Of a DNA stretch of 64,000 nt, positions 31,399 to 42,549 are shown in pieces. Source of the DNA: Pomphorhynchus laevis (taxonomy: Eukaryota; Acanthocephala; Palaeacanthocephala; Echinorhynchida; Pomphorhynchidae). Where the stretch lies: the NCBI GenBank assembly GCA_012934845.2, contig WNNJ02000395.1:1-64000 (forward strand), read 5' to 3'. Below the pieces are notes generated by a model. That model was not told the DNA's origin, did not search any database, and saw only the letters and a program-made list of their open reading frames with translations. Position 1 is the stretch's first letter, and the number at the start of each line of letters is the position of its first letter. A program made the position numbers and the translations under genes.

Positions 31399-32620
31399 TG
31401 GAAAGCAATTTTTCTTCAATTTACAACGAAAAACCTTCAAATCTCAACTAAATAAGGTGAATGTCGGTCTTAATCATCACAGCCCAAAATTAAGTGATGT
31501 TTCTGTTCCTTCTGATAATGGAGAATTACTTCCCCCAATCCCTAAACTTGTTAATCTAAGGATTATCAAAATAATAAAGCCTTTAGAGAGGCACATGTTA
31601 TACAACACAGAAAATTTGCCTCTAAAATGAACAACAGAATAATTTTCAACTCTGTTCGATATAACAATAATGGTATTAAGATATTGTTTTCATCTCAGGA
31701 TCTTCTGGAGAGCTATGGGAGTTTTTTTAACGCAAACTTTAAAGATTTGGGCACATTCGAGTGCAAACCCATCCAAGCATCCTTAAAAATAGCCAATCTT
31801 CCGGCTCACTTGGATGACGAGGATATTGAGATACTAAAAAATTATGAAATTACTAACTTCTGCCCCCTGATAGGAAAAAACGGCTTCCCGTTAACAATTG
31901 GTTTTTGTTCAGCGGCGATGGGGAGGCTGAGTTATTGGAAAAGACGACATGTAATCCCTTCATAGGTTTTAACCTAAAATTCAAAATTGTCGGTGTGAGG
32001 AGTACACTTATCCTCACTGTAGTCGGTGTCATAAGTGGGGGCACTGGGATTCCAGCTGTTCCCTACCGACTACATGTGGGGTGTTCAGCTCCTCTTCTTG
32101 CCCTGCTGCATCGAGCGGCAGCAAATGTACGCCCCCATCCTGCTCCAACTGTGAGGGGATCCACCCAGCCTGGAGCAGAAGATGTGTCTTCTTTAAGAAG
32201 TACAGTAGTTTGTTTCGATCTTCTGCTGCGAGGAAACCTTGGTATTATTCTGGTGCCGCGACATCTGCTCCCCTAAATGCCTGTAGAGGTATGTCTGACC
32301 AAGAACTACTTCATGCTATGGACCTCAGATTATCAGAGTCCAGAAAACAAACGGAATAGTTGGTGAAATCTTTAGTTTCTGCTCTACTAACGCCACCGAC
32401 AGTGTCAGCTAACTCGGTGATTCCTCCTTCGTCGGAAATTCCAGCTTCGAAAAAGAGTGGGCTTCGGCCCATGCCGTTCCTCCTTAAAGATCGGCAAAAC
32501 GCTGAAGGACAAGATTAAAAGCGCCTCAAAGAGATATGATGATATTGCCCGGGGGCAATTGCCCACTCTGGGCGGCGCTAATGGTGGAGGGGGCAACCCT
32601 TCCACCTCTAGCTCTGTCTA
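31399..32620 (+). pseudogene. LINE B ORF1 remnant
   Basis: In pieces over three frames: IIFNSVRYNNNGIKILFSSQDLL, FECKPIQASLKIANLPAH and GFCSA, then zinc-knuckle parts CSNCEGIHPAWSRRC (32081-32359 ORF). This is the same domain order as LINE A ORF1 but diverged and broken by several indels. Its residues look closer to ORF1 of copy C than of copy A. Confidence 0.75.
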
Positions 32621-32655
32621 GGGTGGGGCAATACCCTTCCAGCTAAACTAACACT

Positions 32656-35042
32656 ATGCAAAACAATCAAGAGCCTTTTTCACTGAATATCCTTCAGTGG
32701 AATTCGGGAGGTGCTTCTGCCCTTGCCTTTTATCTGGTAGATATGCAGATGTTATAGTCCTTCAGGAATCGCGGTCTATCCGCGACTTCTGAAGGTCTTT
32801 CCACTTCGCTTCGTATATAACCCCTCCTCACTCCTCTTCTTCTAAAGGTCTTTTAACCTTAGTTAAATGTTCCTAAAGATCTTCCTTCCTTCTTAACTAT
32901 TCTTGTTCAGCCCTATCTTGTTTAGCTATATCACTTCGTAAAAACGGTAAACGCATCAGCATAGCCAATATTTATATACAGCTAGGAGAAATTCACAAGA
33001 ACCGTGACCTCCTGGATCGTATATTAGGTAGTGGCTATGATATGTTACTTGGTGACTTCAACGACAGAACTGGTCGTTGGATTAATGCAGCAAATCGCAG
33101 AGCCAGGAACGACTATCTTATCCACAAACCACCATCCCTCACCTTTCATTGCTCAACAACTAATTCGCTCCTCGACATATTACTGCTAACTAAGAAGTGG
33201 TTGTTGAAGCCCATCTGTACTGAGCAGTTGCGCCAACAAAAGACCACCTCTCATAACCTAATTCGTTGGCGGTTAGAGGAAGGTACGTTGCTTAGGAGAA
33301 GGTTCCCTTTTGATCCCATCAGAATGGCCTTTTTTCAAGCAGTTATCCAACTCTTCCCCCAAATCGGGGATGAGAGTTTGACCAAATTCAATACCTACCA
33401 CTCTTCGCAAGCTAACGCGATACTATCGGCTACCTATAAAGGTCGTATATACAACCCCACTCCAACGAAACTCAAGGTCCTAGCTAAAATGCTACACCTT
33501 CCTAATCTCTCTGTTTCCGCCATACAATCCCTCTCGAATGAATACTGGAGCACTAGATATAGGTTCCAGCTGAGCAGGGATAAGGCAAGCATTTCTCGCC
33601 TTAGACCTCAGTCTTCCTTCTGGAAGATATTCAAGAAGGAGAAGTCTGATTATTGGAGATATAGTACATAAGGTTGGATCGGTAGAATAGGCCTTGATAA
33701 AGTTTTGGAAGAGACACTATCCCTACACAATTATGGAGCTACTCAATCACCACAACCAATCCCGCCTTGGTGTGACTTTAGGATTAGGGACTTATCTGTT
33801 GCAGATATCCTTAATTCCTGGGGACCACTCCCGGGCACCACCAGAACCCATGCACCACTCTCCACTCGTGTTTGTCAGCTTTTGACAGACAGTTAGAGAA
33901 AGCTAACATCAATATTAGCCGTCGAGTATTTTTACCTAAAAAGAAGTCGATTACATGTCCTAAAGATCTGCGGCCTATTTCAATTCAAAACTCCCACATC
34001 TCCATTTACGAAAAAGCGCTTGCGCGTAAAATCCGCGACCATCTAATTAGGCGAAATTTAATCCCACCAGGTTTTCATGGGTACGTAAAAGATCGCTCGG
34101 TTCATTCAGCAATAGATGAAGTGCAACAGTTTTGTCAAGATAACAGTCATCAGCTTACTGTGGCTATCTTTCTTGACTTTTCGGCTGCATTTGACCGCAT
34201 TTCCATTCCTTTTGTTATCACTTCTCTCAGGTCCCTCGGGTTGCCTGCGAGAATTATTAACAGGGTGGTAATTTTGCTGTGGACCAAGAGATTCTTCTAT
34301 GAAGACGACCAAAATGCACGTCAGTTCTACCCTATTACAGGTGTGCCTCAAGGCTCCCCACTTTCTCCAATCTTGTATCTTGCTGCCTCCATTGAACTCT
34401 ACAAAAAATTCAAATGCGATCAACATCTTGTGGTATACGTTGATGATACCACATCCTTATTCTCTGGACGCAGGTGTAAAGATGTAGTCTCTGACATCAG
34501 CCGATTCTTTACAAGATTAAATGATCAGCTGCCCTTGTCCAACCCTGTTTTAACCTCCTCCAAATCGCGTGTGGTTGTATTTCATGGCACCCTGCGACAA
34601 AGAAAAAACTCAAGAGATTAGCACTCTCAGCTCTATCTTCCATCCTGACTAATCAACCACTCCCTACCTTCACAAGTCGAGTAAAATACCTGGGGTTCTC
34701 CATTACGGTAAACTGGTCAGCGAAAGCTGACCTGGATAGACTAAAACGTATCCTGAAGAGAGCTAGATGGGCCCAGGAACAGGCCTAACATCTGTCATTG
34801 AAGGAGAAAACCCAAGTGCGCCTCTGGAGTACTTGGGCGATCTCGGAAATAGTCTTCTTTTCAAGAGGGCGTCCCCCAGAACAAGGACTAAGGTTTTTTA
34901 AGCTCCTCATCTCGAGATCACCGAGCATCGTCCGCCTCGATTGGATTCTTTGGGGGGAGGGTGACAGACCCCGGGTGTTTTAGTCGGAGAGCGCCGTGTT
35001 GGTTTGGCTGGGGGCTCAGATCCCGTTCCACCTGAGGCCATA
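32656..35042 (+). pseudogene. LINE B ORF2 remnant
   Basis: Starts MQNNQEPFSLNILQWNSGG at 32656. Endonuclease block MLLGDFNDRTGRWINAA is open in 33042-33671. RT blocks IFLDFSAAFDRIS, GVPQGSPLSPILY and VVYVDDTTSLF are in 33872-34621. The catalytic YADD has become YVDD. At least five frame breaks separate the pieces. Copies A and B lie in opposite orientation, about 0.3 kb apart at their 5' ends. Confidence 0.82.
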
Positions 35043-35194
35043 ACAGATCTGAAGACGAAAGAAATATTTACGACAGGGAAGAACATTAACATTATTGTTT
35101 TAGCATGTTTCCTTTTAAATTAGCTATATGTTGTCATTTATTAAGAAAATCTTTGTTTATTTATTATCTGCATACATCAGTGGGATAATCAAAT

Positions 35195-35320
35195 TTCATC
35201 ATTGGAAAGACGTCATTAGTATGTATTAGTCCTCGCTGCTATGTTGGGTCAAGGAACATGTACCGAAACATTAGTAGTTCCTTTTGATGACATATTATCC
35301 TTATTCTTATACATCGTCTG
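35195..35320 (+). repeat. PLE-associated terminal repeat, copy 11
   Basis: Contains ctgctatgttgggtc, aaggaa and ttcctt before ttgatga. The outer G-C pair of the gaggaa/ttcctc helix is here A-T, another compensated change. It faces copy 12 at 35530-35690 in the opposite orientation. Confidence 0.65.
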
Positions 35321-35837
35321 TTATTTGTTATCAAATCAGCTAACTGAGTCTACGTATTTAATATAATTATAAACTAAACAAAACATAAAAATGCTAAATC
35401 AAATTTTAATAATTAAATAATAAAATAAATAACTGTTATAAGATTTTTTATAATTTAAATCAAGTTAAAATAAAAAATTGAAATTTAAAATAAACGTCAT
35501 TTTTATGAATTGACTAATAAATAACAGACGTTGTATCAGAATAAGAATTAGAGGTCATCAGGAGGAACTGCTATGCTATCAGGTTTCGGCCCCTAACTCC
35601 TCTACCCAACATAGCAGCGGGACCAAATACATGCTAATGATGTATTTCCTCTGAAATAACTATCTAGTATCTTATTCTAATACAAAGTATATTATTTATT
35701 ATCCATCCATAAAAATTCGCCACTTAAGAGTTTAAATTTATTCTTTATATTATTGTGTTGATTTATATATTTTACTATTTTCTGCTTGATGTTATTTTTA
35801 TAGTAACCTAGTTTAAAATATGTATCTATTAAATTAC

Positions 35838-37043
35838 TTAAATGATTTTGAAGAAAGCCAATATCATTACATATTGCTGCAATTCTAACAAAATTTCATT
35901 ATTTAATGTATTATATTTTATATTATATGGTATGCATGAATGCTCATGCAAAAATATGTTTCTTGTAAATTTAAATATGTCATCTTTACGATATAAATAA
36001 ATAGTAGTTTTAGTTAATGTTAATTTAATGTTCATATCTAGATATACACCTTCTTTATCATTAATATTGGTTTTGTTAAGAATAAGGCTTTCTGGATAAA
36101 TGTGCTCACTAATTGAATAAAAATTATTAGAATTAAATACACATATATCATCAATGTATCGAAACATATATTTCATATATTTATATTGTTTAGATTTAGT
36201 TTTTACACAGTTATGAACAAATTCATATTCTATAAAGCTTAAAAACAAGTCAGCTATAATTGGGCTACTATTATCACCCATTGGAACACCTTTTACTTGT
36301 CTAAATATAGGTGTCCCTACTTTTAAATAATTTTGATTTATCAAAATATTTAAGGATTCTATTAATTCAATTTTATCCATATATTTATATTTACTTGATG
36401 GTTTAATTTTTGTTAGATAGGCGTTATAGTTATTATAACATATATATGTATATCTTTTTCCGAATATAAGATTAATTAATTTTACTAACGCTTCTTGAAT
36501 ATCTACTTAACCTAGATTTGTATAACGCGTACTAAAATCGTATGTATTTATATTTTGAAAATTTATTCCTTTTGTGTGTTCTAAAAATTCTTTTGTAGAA
36601 TTAATACTGAAATAGTGTTTTATACCAGTATTAATTTCGATTACCTTGCAATATTTTTTAAAGTGTGCTTTAATTACTTTAAGTATTTTATTCATATAGA
36701 CAGAAAGTGGTTTTAATGTACATTTAAACGCAATACATATGAACCTAGGTTTTATTGGATTTTTATGTAATTTTGGATTTCAATATAATACAGGTATAGT
36801 TTTATTATCTGATTCAACCTTTATACCCTTTTTATCCATTATAGAACAGTGACTTGTAATAATTGTTTCAAAACTCAACTCACTACGTTCATATGTTGGA
36901 TTTACATTTAAATCATTAGAATTAACCTCTTTCATTAGTATATCATAATAAAGCTTTTTGCATATGAAGACAAAGTTATTACTAGCTTTATCTATAGTTG
37001 TTATTACATAGTTATCCTTTAATTTAGTAAGTTCTTTATACAT
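35838..37043 (-). pseudogene. PLE reverse transcriptase, copy II
   Basis: Same RT as copy I (YIDD, QVKGVPMGDNSSP) with extra damage: a stop and base changes at about 36487-36510 in the LGLVDIKEA segment, and a small insertion at about 35885 that shifts the C-terminus. It shares the in-frame UGA in LY-UGA-NPKLHK and the block B residue change GG to GD. It is a dead copy. Confidence 0.85.
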
Positions 37044-37284
37044 ATCTTTATTAATTTTATCTTTCCTTTAATAATTGTTTGTTATTTTCATTTTATTTTT
37101 AAATTTATCAAATATATAATCTTTTCAAATGTTTATCTTAGATATATTCGAGCTTTCACTATTAATCAGCTTACTAAAGTAATCATTTAAGTTATTATAT
37201 AACGAATTGTAAATTTTATTTTTGTCATTGTTATTATTTAATCTATATTTATACCCTTTTGATAGCAGCTTTCTTAATTCACAA

Positions 37285-37700
37285 TTTTAAATTAATTCTA
37301 GATTATGAGTACATATATGTTCATTTATTTTATCAAAACTAAGACTTTTACAATTGCATTCTGTTTCCATTATGTTTCTAATATTATCGTTACATATTGA
37401 TTTTAATTCTTTATTATAATTACAAAGTTTTCGTCCTAATGGCGGTAACACTTTATACCTTATTTTAGAAATATATTTACTTAAATCTGACCCTATTATT
37501 TCTTTACTTTTAGAATTATTTAAAAGTCCGGCTATATTAATGTTATCTATACATTTATTAATTCTTTTTATGGTTAATGTATATTTTCTATTGTTATTTT
37601 TAACATTTATTGTACGATTATAGTATTTTGTATTACAATAACTGTCTATTATACAACTTAGCCTATCATAGTCGTTAATTAATTTTTGATTTATTGAACA
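37285..37700 (-). pseudogene. PLE pre-RT and linker region, copy II
   Basis: Encodes the linker, then AGLLNNSKSKEIIGSDLSKY, VLPPLGRKLCNYNKEL, TECNCKS and HNLELI followed by the same TAA as copy I. It joins the two PLE halves in one molecule: the linker seen downstream of GIY-YIG at 17.9 kb is here directly upstream of the RT. Confidence 0.75.
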
Positions 37701-37714
37701 TATGATATCTTTAG

Positions 37715-37770
37715 AAAATAAATTTAAATGGTTAAAATTGATTAAAAATAAATTTAAATGGTTAAAATTG
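37715..37770. repeat. Two tandem copies of a 31-bp unit
   Basis: aaataaatttaaatggttaa is repeated in tandem with a 31-bp period at the 5' break of PLE copy II. It may be a junction scar. Confidence 0.7.
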
Positions 37771-37881
37771 AATTAATAGAGGCCTATAATATTTTAGGAA
37801 TCTAAATTATTTAAAATTATTTAATATATGCATATTTTTACATAAAATTTAGACATAAAATTTAATGACCTAGTAGCATGT

Positions 37882-38058
37882 ATGGCTGACAACCAAAATT
37901 ATTTTGTATCTATAAATAAACTTGAATATGTAACATTAGGTAATGAACTAATAAATAATAACAAATTTAAAATAGTATCATATGATAATACCTTACGAAG
38001 TTTAACTAAATTCAACAATTACTTAAATATTTATAATTTTAAATTTAACAAATTATAA
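37882..38058 (+). CDS. Short Asn/Lys-rich ORF, uncertain
   Basis: 58 codons from ATG (MADNQNYFVSINKLEY) to TAA. It looks protein-like in residue spread, but it is AT-rich, matches no family I recognise, and lies between element fragments. It could be a chance ORF or part of an unrecognised element. Confidence 0.2.
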   Translation: MADNQNYFVSINKLEYVTLGNELINNNKFKIVSYDNTLRSLTKFNNYLNIYNFKFNKL

Positions 38059-40671
38059 ATCGTTTGTCAGGTTCAAATGTTTCCTGCTGGCCATAATCAA
38101 AAGCCGATATTGGAAGTTGGTCGAGTGAAGCTAACATGGCTTTGGCTTCGCCATTTATTAGTGCGATGTATATGCGCTGATATAAGCGTGTGATCGTCAA
38201 CGCGTATCCGATTCTGCTTGTCCGGCTTATATTATTCGCTACCCGCTTGATCACCCTGTTTCGTTTATCGTTACATTTACCAAAGATATCCACTACGGCG
38301 GATGTAAACATGAACCTTGCTGTTTCATCTCCGTCCTTATATTTTCGGTCTTTGACTTTGACAGCGTACGACGTCAGCGGCAAGTTGTACGTTGGCGGTG
38401 AAGTGACAGTATGCGGTATTTTGGAGGTGGGTGACTGCAAAGTCGATTGCAAGGGGATGTTATCCATTACAAAGGATGTCTGCCGAGCATTAATGTAGGT
38501 CCAAGATAATTCCTGACACTTTCATGACTAAATCCATCTAGAATTATTGTGCGGCTGCGAATACCACGTTGCGAATGGCGTTTTGCCGAAGTTTTTGATA
38601 ACCCCCGTACTGACAAGTTAGCGAGTGTATTCCTCCCTTATCTGCCATATGCATTGACCGCATCGATAGTCTTTTTCGTGCAAGGGAATCCCAAGTCATA
38701 TTTGGGCTAGGACGCAGAACTGTAGGGGCGTTAGTTCCGTTCCAAATGACACATTTAGCACGTCGCGAAGCCAGTCCCCTACGTTAGGACATGACACCGG
38801 TATTAGTCATGCACGATCTATTTCGGTATATGATTAATAACTTCATGGGTCATCTTCCGATGACCCGTGAAGTTATGATTTACCGACCTCTGTAGACGGT
38901 ATAAAGTGCGAATCCATCGCGATTCTTAGGGTTAGCAGTACCTCGGAATAGCCAAGAAATAGTGAAGAGTCCAGTATGTATACATCTCCGACCTGCTTCA
39001 CGCTATGGATGAATGTGCTCTGGGCGTGCAACGAGCGCATTTTATATGCTCGCAACTTTCGAGCATAGTTGAAAATTCGTCACTGAACCAGAACTGACGC
39101 GCATCAGGGTCGTCTTCATAAGGGTCTTTCAGAATGGTTGCTACACCAATTGTCCGGATCAGCGGTGGAATAACCTCATTAGTCAGGTGGGTTGTTCTGA
39201 AGGACTCCTCACGATAAGTATGCCTAGCAAGTGAATTTTCCCAGTAGTGTTCTTCGAAACCGCCTCGGATATTAAGGCCAGGCAAGAATTTACTGCTTAA
39301 TGCGAGTCGATGACCTCGGGTTTTCGCCAATTTAGCTGGGCTCCATCACCTTGAAGTTCGCATCTAGTTAGCTGAGTGTGAATGCGATTGCCTATAGCGT
39401 TCGACAACTATACCGTCATCCAGATACCACATGTTGAGGTTTATTCCTGGGGTATGGGATACATGTTCAATTGTACTCTTAATAGTCAACGAGAAGAGTA
39501 ACAAAACCAATGAATTCCCCTGCTAGACTTTCTCACGTGAGTTGAGAGGGTCGAGTGAGTCATTCTCTAGGATCGCTGCTCGTAAGTTTGCTCTCGACAC
39601 TGAGTTATGCGTTAGAGAGGTCAATTTTCACCCAGGTTCAGTTGTTGTCGTTGGCGTGTTTATCGTAGAGTCGTCTAACTTGTGAATTGGGGTGACTACC
39701 CCTAATTGTGTTGTTTGTAGTATGCTGGCGAATGATTTGCAGAGTTGAAACAGATGCATTTCGAACAAAGACGTCAGAGAGTTTAGCCGACGGCTATTGG
39801 TCTTATACCTTGTCCTTTTTAGTAGTACCGTCAAGTTCGATCCGCCGATGTAAGGCGCCACTTCAGAAGGTGCGAGTCCTGCAAAGAGATCGTCGACAGT
39901 GTGTCAAATTCTCAGCTGGCGATCCGCCGCTATTGGCCCATAATATATCCTTGAGATGCTCCGGTATTAGCTTCAGACAACCTGGTCATGATTCTGAGGG
40001 AAAGGAGTTGACCGTGGCAAGGACTGTTTCGCGATTTATAATTATTAACTAAGACGAATTGTTCGAGAGGCTTTCTGTAAGATTAGTAGATGAGATTGGT
40101 TAATTTTGACAGCTGTACGTGGGAGGATGTAGTATTTGCGGGAGTGTCATTGCTTGTGCAGATTCGGTGAATATTCCGACTTAAATCAGACGCTTTCCCG
40201 TAATTTCCGTGTTTGGCCAGGCTGACACAAGCGAGTTTTGACTTGACGTTCGGTTTGTGATTTGCATTTTCACGTGCCCTTGCTATCACTGATGGCAAAT
40301 CAGGTAAAGCGGTTGTTGAATAGCCTCTTATTGACTCGCTAATGTGCTTATCGACGTTATGTCGACATTTGTATGTTGTGGGTATTGAGCAACTGAAACA
40401 TGATTTTGCGAAGAATTGGCGATTCTTTGCGCTCGCATGATTGAGTACAGGATAGATCGTCGACTCCAATGTGTGGAATTGCTAATGGTGATTTAATGAT
40501 CTCTGTGATGGCTTCGTTGGATTGAGCCTTTGGCACATGGTCGAAACAGCTCTGATGGAATCCCTCGCCCGACCCTTGACATCTTGAATCTTCGAACTTG
40601 TTGAAGCGAAACCGTTTACAAGAGGTCATGGTAAAATCTTTCCGCAGAGATGACAAAGACACTTTCGTCAT
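38045..40671 (-). pseudogene. Second RLE-type non-LTR element (YLDD family), decayed
   Basis: On the minus strand, scattered over frames: a Cys-rich N-terminus (CTQSCERK ... FFAKSCFSCSIPTTYKCRHN, 40469-40330), RT pieces LFQLCKSFASILQT and VVTPIHKLDD (39861-39628), then QGNSLVLLLFSLTI and LNMWYLDDGIVV (about 39520-39400; YLDD), and a C-terminal stretch DETARFMFTSAVVDIFGKCND ... ALTITRLYQRIYIALINGEA (38467-38130). The C-terminal blocks recall the restriction-like nuclease tail (PVAVET.G..N and FLFQRLS.A.QRGNA) of a known RT family. It differs from the YADD element at 11-14 kb and is heavily mutated. A 31-bp LINE fragment is embedded at about 39090-39120. Confidence 0.6.
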
Positions 40672-40984
40672 CCCATTTGTGTATTTAATTGCGCTGTATC
40701 TTTACAATTTATGTAAAATACTTGTGTAGATATTTGTTCAAAATAGCTGTAAGCCCGTTGGAGTCCAATTGAACTCCTCGTACGTACATTCGTATTTTTT
40801 GACTTCTTTGTAATCAGCTGAATAATCAGATTGTGTTTAAGTTGTTAAAAGAAAATTATTGAAAATAAATTTATTTATTTTAAGAAAATCCTGAGTATGA
40901 CGTAAACAAACTTAACATACCATCAATGGTTTGATATATTAAAAATGTGTACTATCGGCATGACATTTGAATTTGATAGATAAT

Positions 40985-41160
40985 TATATAAACAAATGAA
41001 TGGATTAGAGATGGGTATTCCTCTAGCACCTATTTTGAGCGAACTTTATATGAGATCATAATAAGATAATTATCTTTAAAATAACTTTTCTGAAATTAAA
41101 ATGATAGCCATTAATGTCGACGATACACTTGTTGTTTCTGATTGTATAATAAATTGTATA
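40985..41160 (+). pseudogene. Scrap of another PLE-type reverse transcriptase
   Basis: Reads MNGLEMGIPLAPILSELYM (block B) and, after stops, INVDDTLVVSDC (block C, VDD). The PMGxPLxPIxAEL form is typical of PLE reverse transcriptases but is distinct from the copies at 20 and 36 kb. Confidence 0.55.
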
Positions 41161-41496
41161 AATAAAATAAAAAAAATTATATAAATTATAAAAATAATAA
41201 TTATAAATATAATATAATTTTATAATTTTAATTAAATAAATATAATTAAAAATATATTAATTATATAAATTTAAAAATTATATAAATAAATTGTATAATT
41301 TATTTATATATTATAAATTGTTTTAACAGAGACACAACGGAAAATGAAGGAGAAGCAATATAATTCTTTGGATATTTTAGCAAGCTTACAAGCAATATTT
41401 TGAAAACATTGGTTTTTCAAAAACTTCCATTAAAACCTTTTTAATAATTATGATTTATTATAAATTGAAATAAAACACGTAATCGTAAAATACCCC
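41161..41496. other. AT-rich simple sequence
   Basis: Runs of aaattata/taataat words, hairpin-prone, no coding content. It borders the left LTR of gypsy 1. Confidence 0.5.
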
Positions 41497-41633
41497 TGTG
41501 ATGAAAATTACCTTAACATTTATATTGTAAATCTTAACCCTTAATGTTAACTATTTACACTTACTGATTTACAAGTTTGTTTTGTAGATATTACTCAATA
41601 AAGCTTTTTACAAGCGTATCTGGTTACACTACA
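41497..41633 (+). repeat. Gypsy 1 5' LTR
   Basis: Begins TGTGATGAAAA and ends ACTACA (TG...CA). It contains caataaag with an AATAAA at 41597-41602, consistent with the R region. Very short for a gypsy LTR. Confidence 0.88.
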
Positions 41634-41634
41634 A

Positions 41635-41649
41635 TTTATTGAGTAATAT
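41635..41649 (+). promoter_or_regulatory. Candidate self-priming primer-binding site
   Basis: tttattgagtaatat, starting one base after the LTR, is the exact reverse complement of LTR bases 41588-41602 (atattactcaataaa). Tf1-type elements prime minus-strand DNA from the 5' end of their own RNA in this way. If transcription starts at 41588, the RNA's first 15 bases would pair with this site. No tRNA-like TGG-starting binding site is seen here. Confidence 0.6.
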
Positions 41650-41656
41650 TATCTCT

Positions 41657-42163
41657 ATGGCGGAATCTCATCTACGACCAGAGCGTCTGACGATATTACC
41701 CGACGATCCTAAAGCGCAGGATCACTTCCGTCATTGGTCCGTAACGTTCAAAAATTACATTCGAAAGCTGGCAGTAGAGGATGAAGACTCGCAACTATAC
41801 ACGCTATTCAATTTCGTATCGCCAGCAGTGTTTAAGCTCATCAAAACTTGTGCGAACTACGCTGATGCCATAAAGTTGCTCAGTGAGCGATATGAGCGGC
41901 CAGTTAGCCAAGTATACGCCCGACACATGCTGCGGTGTCTGAAGCAAAGTCCGAATGAAACGTTCGACCAATACTTATCCGAACTACGTCTGCTGGCAGC
42001 GGAATGCAACTTCGAAGCCATGACCGCCGAGAGCTATCACGATGAGACGCTTCTTGACGCCATAATCACCGGAATCTATTTTGATCATATTCGCCAACGA
42101 TTGCTGGAAAACTCCGAATTGCATTTACAAAAGCATGTACTCAAATTCGGTCTCTCGAATTAG
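41657..42163 (+). pseudogene. Gypsy 1 gag (capsid part)
   Basis: From ATG at 41657 (MAESHLRPERL). Capsid-like helices: HFRHWSVTFKNYIRKL, YERPVSQVYARHMLRCLKQ, FDQYLSELRLLAAECNFEA and DAIITGIYFDHIRQRLLE, as in Ty3/gypsy gag. A frameshift near 42130 moves the downstream LELAESRVKSYG and zinc knuckle into the pol frame, so the ORF ends early. Confidence 0.75.
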
Positions 42164-42549
42164 CCGAGTCGAGGGTCAAATCATACGGCGCACCTAACCG
42201 GCTTGCATCTGCAGTACATAATGAATCCGTTGAGGAAACGGTACATCCCAACCACAACTCGACAGCCATAAATACCGAGCAAGTCGCAGCAGCTGATAAA
42301 TCAAGTACGTGGAAATGCTGCTTATGAGGTGGAAAATTTAAGCATACAAGGAAACATTGTCCCGCACGAAATTCGGTATGCAATAAGTGTCAGAAAACAG
42401 GACACTTCGCCAAGGTTTGCCGGTCGGGGCACTGTAACGCTGCATTCCAAAGTAACGGCGGGCTTTGCGGATCAAGCGGCAGCATTGCTACACAAAAGGT
42501 ATTTGTTAACGGCATTTGCCTAAACGCTTTATTTGACACCGGGAGCACA
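42164..42549 (+). pseudogene. Gypsy 1 zinc knuckle and protease start
   Basis: In the pol frame: KCCL-TGA-GGKFKHTRKHCPARNSVC then NKCQKTGHFAKVC. The first is a CHCC-type knuckle whose second Cys codon has become TGA (42325-42327). The second is a normal CCHC. LFDTGSTLNFL follows with the protease active site DTG at about 42530. Confidence 0.7.

Larger units (their letters stand above)
35325..37715 (-). mobile_element. Penelope-like element, copy II
   Basis: Near-identical to copy I over 35325-37550 but extends further on the 5' side (to about 37715) into the linker region RTINVKNNNRKYTLTIKRINKCIDN and SCIIDSYCNTKYYN, which is shared with the pieces at 17.9 and 24.7 kb. It carries the terminal motif at about 35540-35680. 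The right end stops at tctttagaaaa, next to a 31-bp tandem repeat. Confidence 0.85.
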
